Assembly (NCBI GenBank): GCA_012934845.2
Contig: WNNJ02001392.1
Location: forward strand, 62,001-126,000
Reading direction: 5' to 3'
Source of the DNA: Pomphorhynchus laevis
Lineage: Eukaryota; Acanthocephala; Palaeacanthocephala; Echinorhynchida; Pomphorhynchidae
DNA length: 64,000 nt
Made by a program: the position numbers and the translations under genes. This document shows positions 62,322-64,000 of the stretch, piece after piece. Position 1 is the stretch's first letter. Every line of letters begins with the position of its first letter. The notes beneath the pieces were generated by a model. The model ran no database searches. It was given only the letters and a program-made list of their open reading frames with translations, and was not told the origin of the DNA.

Positions 62322-62573
62322 CTAGTTTTCTACAACCTTTTGACCAAGTAACTCTAGTTCTGTGGCTACCGATATTGAATCACTAAATTTCAGTGATGAT
62401 CCACAAATTCCAAACTTAAGGCCTTTCCTTAAAATTTTTAACTGATTTTCAGAAATATTCTGTTTACTTAGATTCACTACAGGCATGGGTTGGGGAGTCA
62501 CAACATCGACGCTAGGCAAGGTGTTTCGTAGTTGATGAAGTGTGGTTGACAATAGAAACGTAATCTTACGCAT
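62322..62573 (-). pseudogene. Penelope-like element N-terminal fragment
   Basis: Reads VVNLSKQNISENQLKILRKG LKFG, matching the segment NLSxRxLxxxExxLLxKGLxF that precedes the RT in PLE proteins of the GIY-YIG type. Short, adjacent to LE. Confidence 0.6.
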
Positions 62574-62849
62574 TAATCAGGATAACTTGTTCATAAACAG
62601 CTTGTAAAGAATATTCTGAATAAATCCTTGGATCTGATTCAATTCAACAGCATTAACAATTTCTTTTAGATCCTCCTCGAATTTTTAAACACGGAGCGTT
62701 TGATTTCGAATAATCCAATACTTGTGACTAATTTCACATTTGAGTAAACTGTGCACAGCATCTTTTATAATACGATAAGCTTTGTTTGTCATTCTTGAAC
62801 ACCCAGAAAATGATAATTTTGCAAAGTTGGGCTGCAGATTGTTTCGAGA
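62574..62849. other. Possible PLE upstream sequence
   Basis: No motif recognised; may belong to the same PLE fragment. Confidence 0.3.
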
Positions 62850-62926
62850 GCAAGTTCCTCATCCTTCCGGAACTCTTTCATCTTATCCCTGTATCACCTA
62901 CCGAAGTATCGTCTGTCCTCATGTCC
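62850..62926 (+). mobile_element. Short CR1/L2-like LINE fragment
   Basis: CATCCTTCCGGAACTCTTTC to GTCCTCATGTCC, equal to the LINE segment near 9550-9615, and including bases deleted from LE. Interrupted by LINE LF. Confidence 0.8.
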
Positions 62927-64000
62927 TTTTTTTTAATATAATACAAATTTATTTAATGTGGCAAATGCGTACAAGCTGCACGCTTACAAGTCCACAAACA
63001 AAAATGAAAAAGTCAAGCAGATAAATTGTTTAAATAGGATCGGATTTGTCGTTTGAAGCACTGCAGGGAAGTTGATTGGCGTATATGAATGGGCAGATGG
63101 TTCCACGATAGAGGAGCATCCACCAGGAAAGAGAGGAGTCCAAAGGAGTTAGAGTAGTTTGGGACATGTAAAATAAGGGAATTACAGGAACGCAAGGAAC
63201 AGTAAGCAGGACGAGAATTATTAAGAAAAGGAAAATTGAGAGATGAAGGGGTATGAAAAGTTACAAGTCGGAAAGCAACGATAATAAGACGAATTTTAAC
63301 ACGACAATAAATTGTAGGCAAATCGAGAGAAGCAAGATGGTAGGATGTATGATCAAAACGACGAAGACGGAGGAGAATTCGGACTGCTGCGTTGACGATG
63401 CGTTGTAGGGGAAGAAGAGTGGATTTAGGTGAGTTAGAAAATAGACTAAGACAATAATCGAGTCTAGAAAAAAGAAGAGAATGATATGAGAGTCATACAA
63501 GAAGGGAAATCGATCAATCTACGAACTTGACGGAGGTTGCGGAGTATCAAGGTAGATGAGCATACTTTATCTCTAACGAAAGGTTTAAGTTGAAAGTCGG
63601 TTGTCAAAATGGAAGTCTAGGAAAACGAGATTATCAACGATCGGAAGAATTGTAGAATTTAATGATACGGAGGGAGGTTCGAAGCCGAGGCGTCGAGGTA
63701 GGATCCACATAATTTTGGATTTATCAGGATTCAGATAAAGGCGAAGGGAAGAAAGATGATTGGAAATTGAGACAAGACAGTCGGAAGCGGAAACACTAAG
63801 ATCGTGAATACGATAAACAGGTGCATGAGCATAGATGAGAATGTCATCAGCATATTGCATAACATGGAAGTTAAATTTATGAGAAATCGAAGACAAATCA
63901 CCAAGAATAAAAGAGAAAAGTATAGGGCCTAATATGGAGCCTTGTGGAACAGCGGACGGAATGGACGAAGGATGGGAGAGAGAAGAGTTAGAATATACGC
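62927..64000 (-). mobile_element. CR1/L2-like LINE, copy LF (3' part, runs off the window)
   Basis: Minus-strand RT second half: MQYADDILIYAHAPVYRIHD (63851-63792 region) with YADD intact, SKIMWILPRRLGFEPP, then frameshifts, the tail SLNFPFLNNSRPAYCSLRSC and the 3' hairpin GCGTGC-AGCTT-GTACGC before ATTAAATAAAT and an A-run (T8 at 62927-62934). Same subfamily as LA. Confidence 0.85.

Noticed and set aside
1-64000. tRNA or rRNA genes
   Set aside because: No convincing B-box/cloverleaf or rRNA core sequence was noticed by eye; a tRNAscan-SE/barrnap run would be decisive.

Overview
The window looks like TE-rich, AT-rich nuclear DNA of an invertebrate animal. Evidence for a eukaryotic, probably metazoan source: a spliced exocyst gene with short GT-AG introns (EXOC2), ERMARD and CDKAL1 homologues, a dynein heavy-chain exon fragment, a ubiquilin pseudogene, and many non-LTR and Penelope-like retroelements. 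The species cannot be named from sequence alone. The standard genetic code fits the long ORFs.

Layout. 1-7.6 kb: Penelope-like (PLE) 3' ends, one PLE with a 465-aa reverse transcriptase (RT) frame on the minus strand, an RT fossil and unassigned AT-rich DNA. 7.6-19.7 kb: a CR1/L2-like LINE with a clear 12-bp target-site duplication, then two apparently intact retroelements (1011 and 1004 aa) with an N-terminal CXC cysteine cluster, RT and C-terminal restriction-enzyme-like endonuclease (RLE), set among PLE pieces. 19.7-28.7 kb: the gene-bearing part. It holds a dynein exon relic, a ubiquilin pseudogene abutting an RLE tail, five C-terminal EXOC2 exons on the plus strand with a 2-kb intron loaded with a PLE fragment and a LINE fragment, and a convergent ERMARD gene. 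29-46 kb: LINE fossils and a three-level nest (a PLE end interrupted by a LINE, itself interrupted by an RLE element), then a second LINE lineage and more PLE copies. 46-51.6 kb: LINE copies with fold-back rearrangements, palindromic MITEs, and a 145-165 bp satellite joined to an RLE tail. 51.7-53.2 kb: CDKAL1 on the minus strand. 53.4-64 kb: fold-back elements, RT and RLE fragments, four more LINE pieces and more PLE ends.

Three signals stand out. (1) PLE copies carry, just after the RT stop codon, a roughly 100-nt structured RNA domain that is an H-type pseudoknot (GGCCCC/GGGGCC interleaved with CTGCTATG/CATAGCAG) inside an outer 16-bp stem. I find no hammerhead core in it, although hammerheads are known from PLEs. 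(2) Many breakpoints between elements carry short perfect hairpins in which one arm is element sequence and the other its immediate reverse copy, a snap-back or template-switch signature. (3) Two full-length CXC-RT-RLE elements look intact beside several decayed relatives.

The host genes do not form an operon; EXOC2 and ERMARD are simply convergent and close. Most of the window is nested mobile DNA. All family assignments come from motifs recognised by eye; no database search was run.
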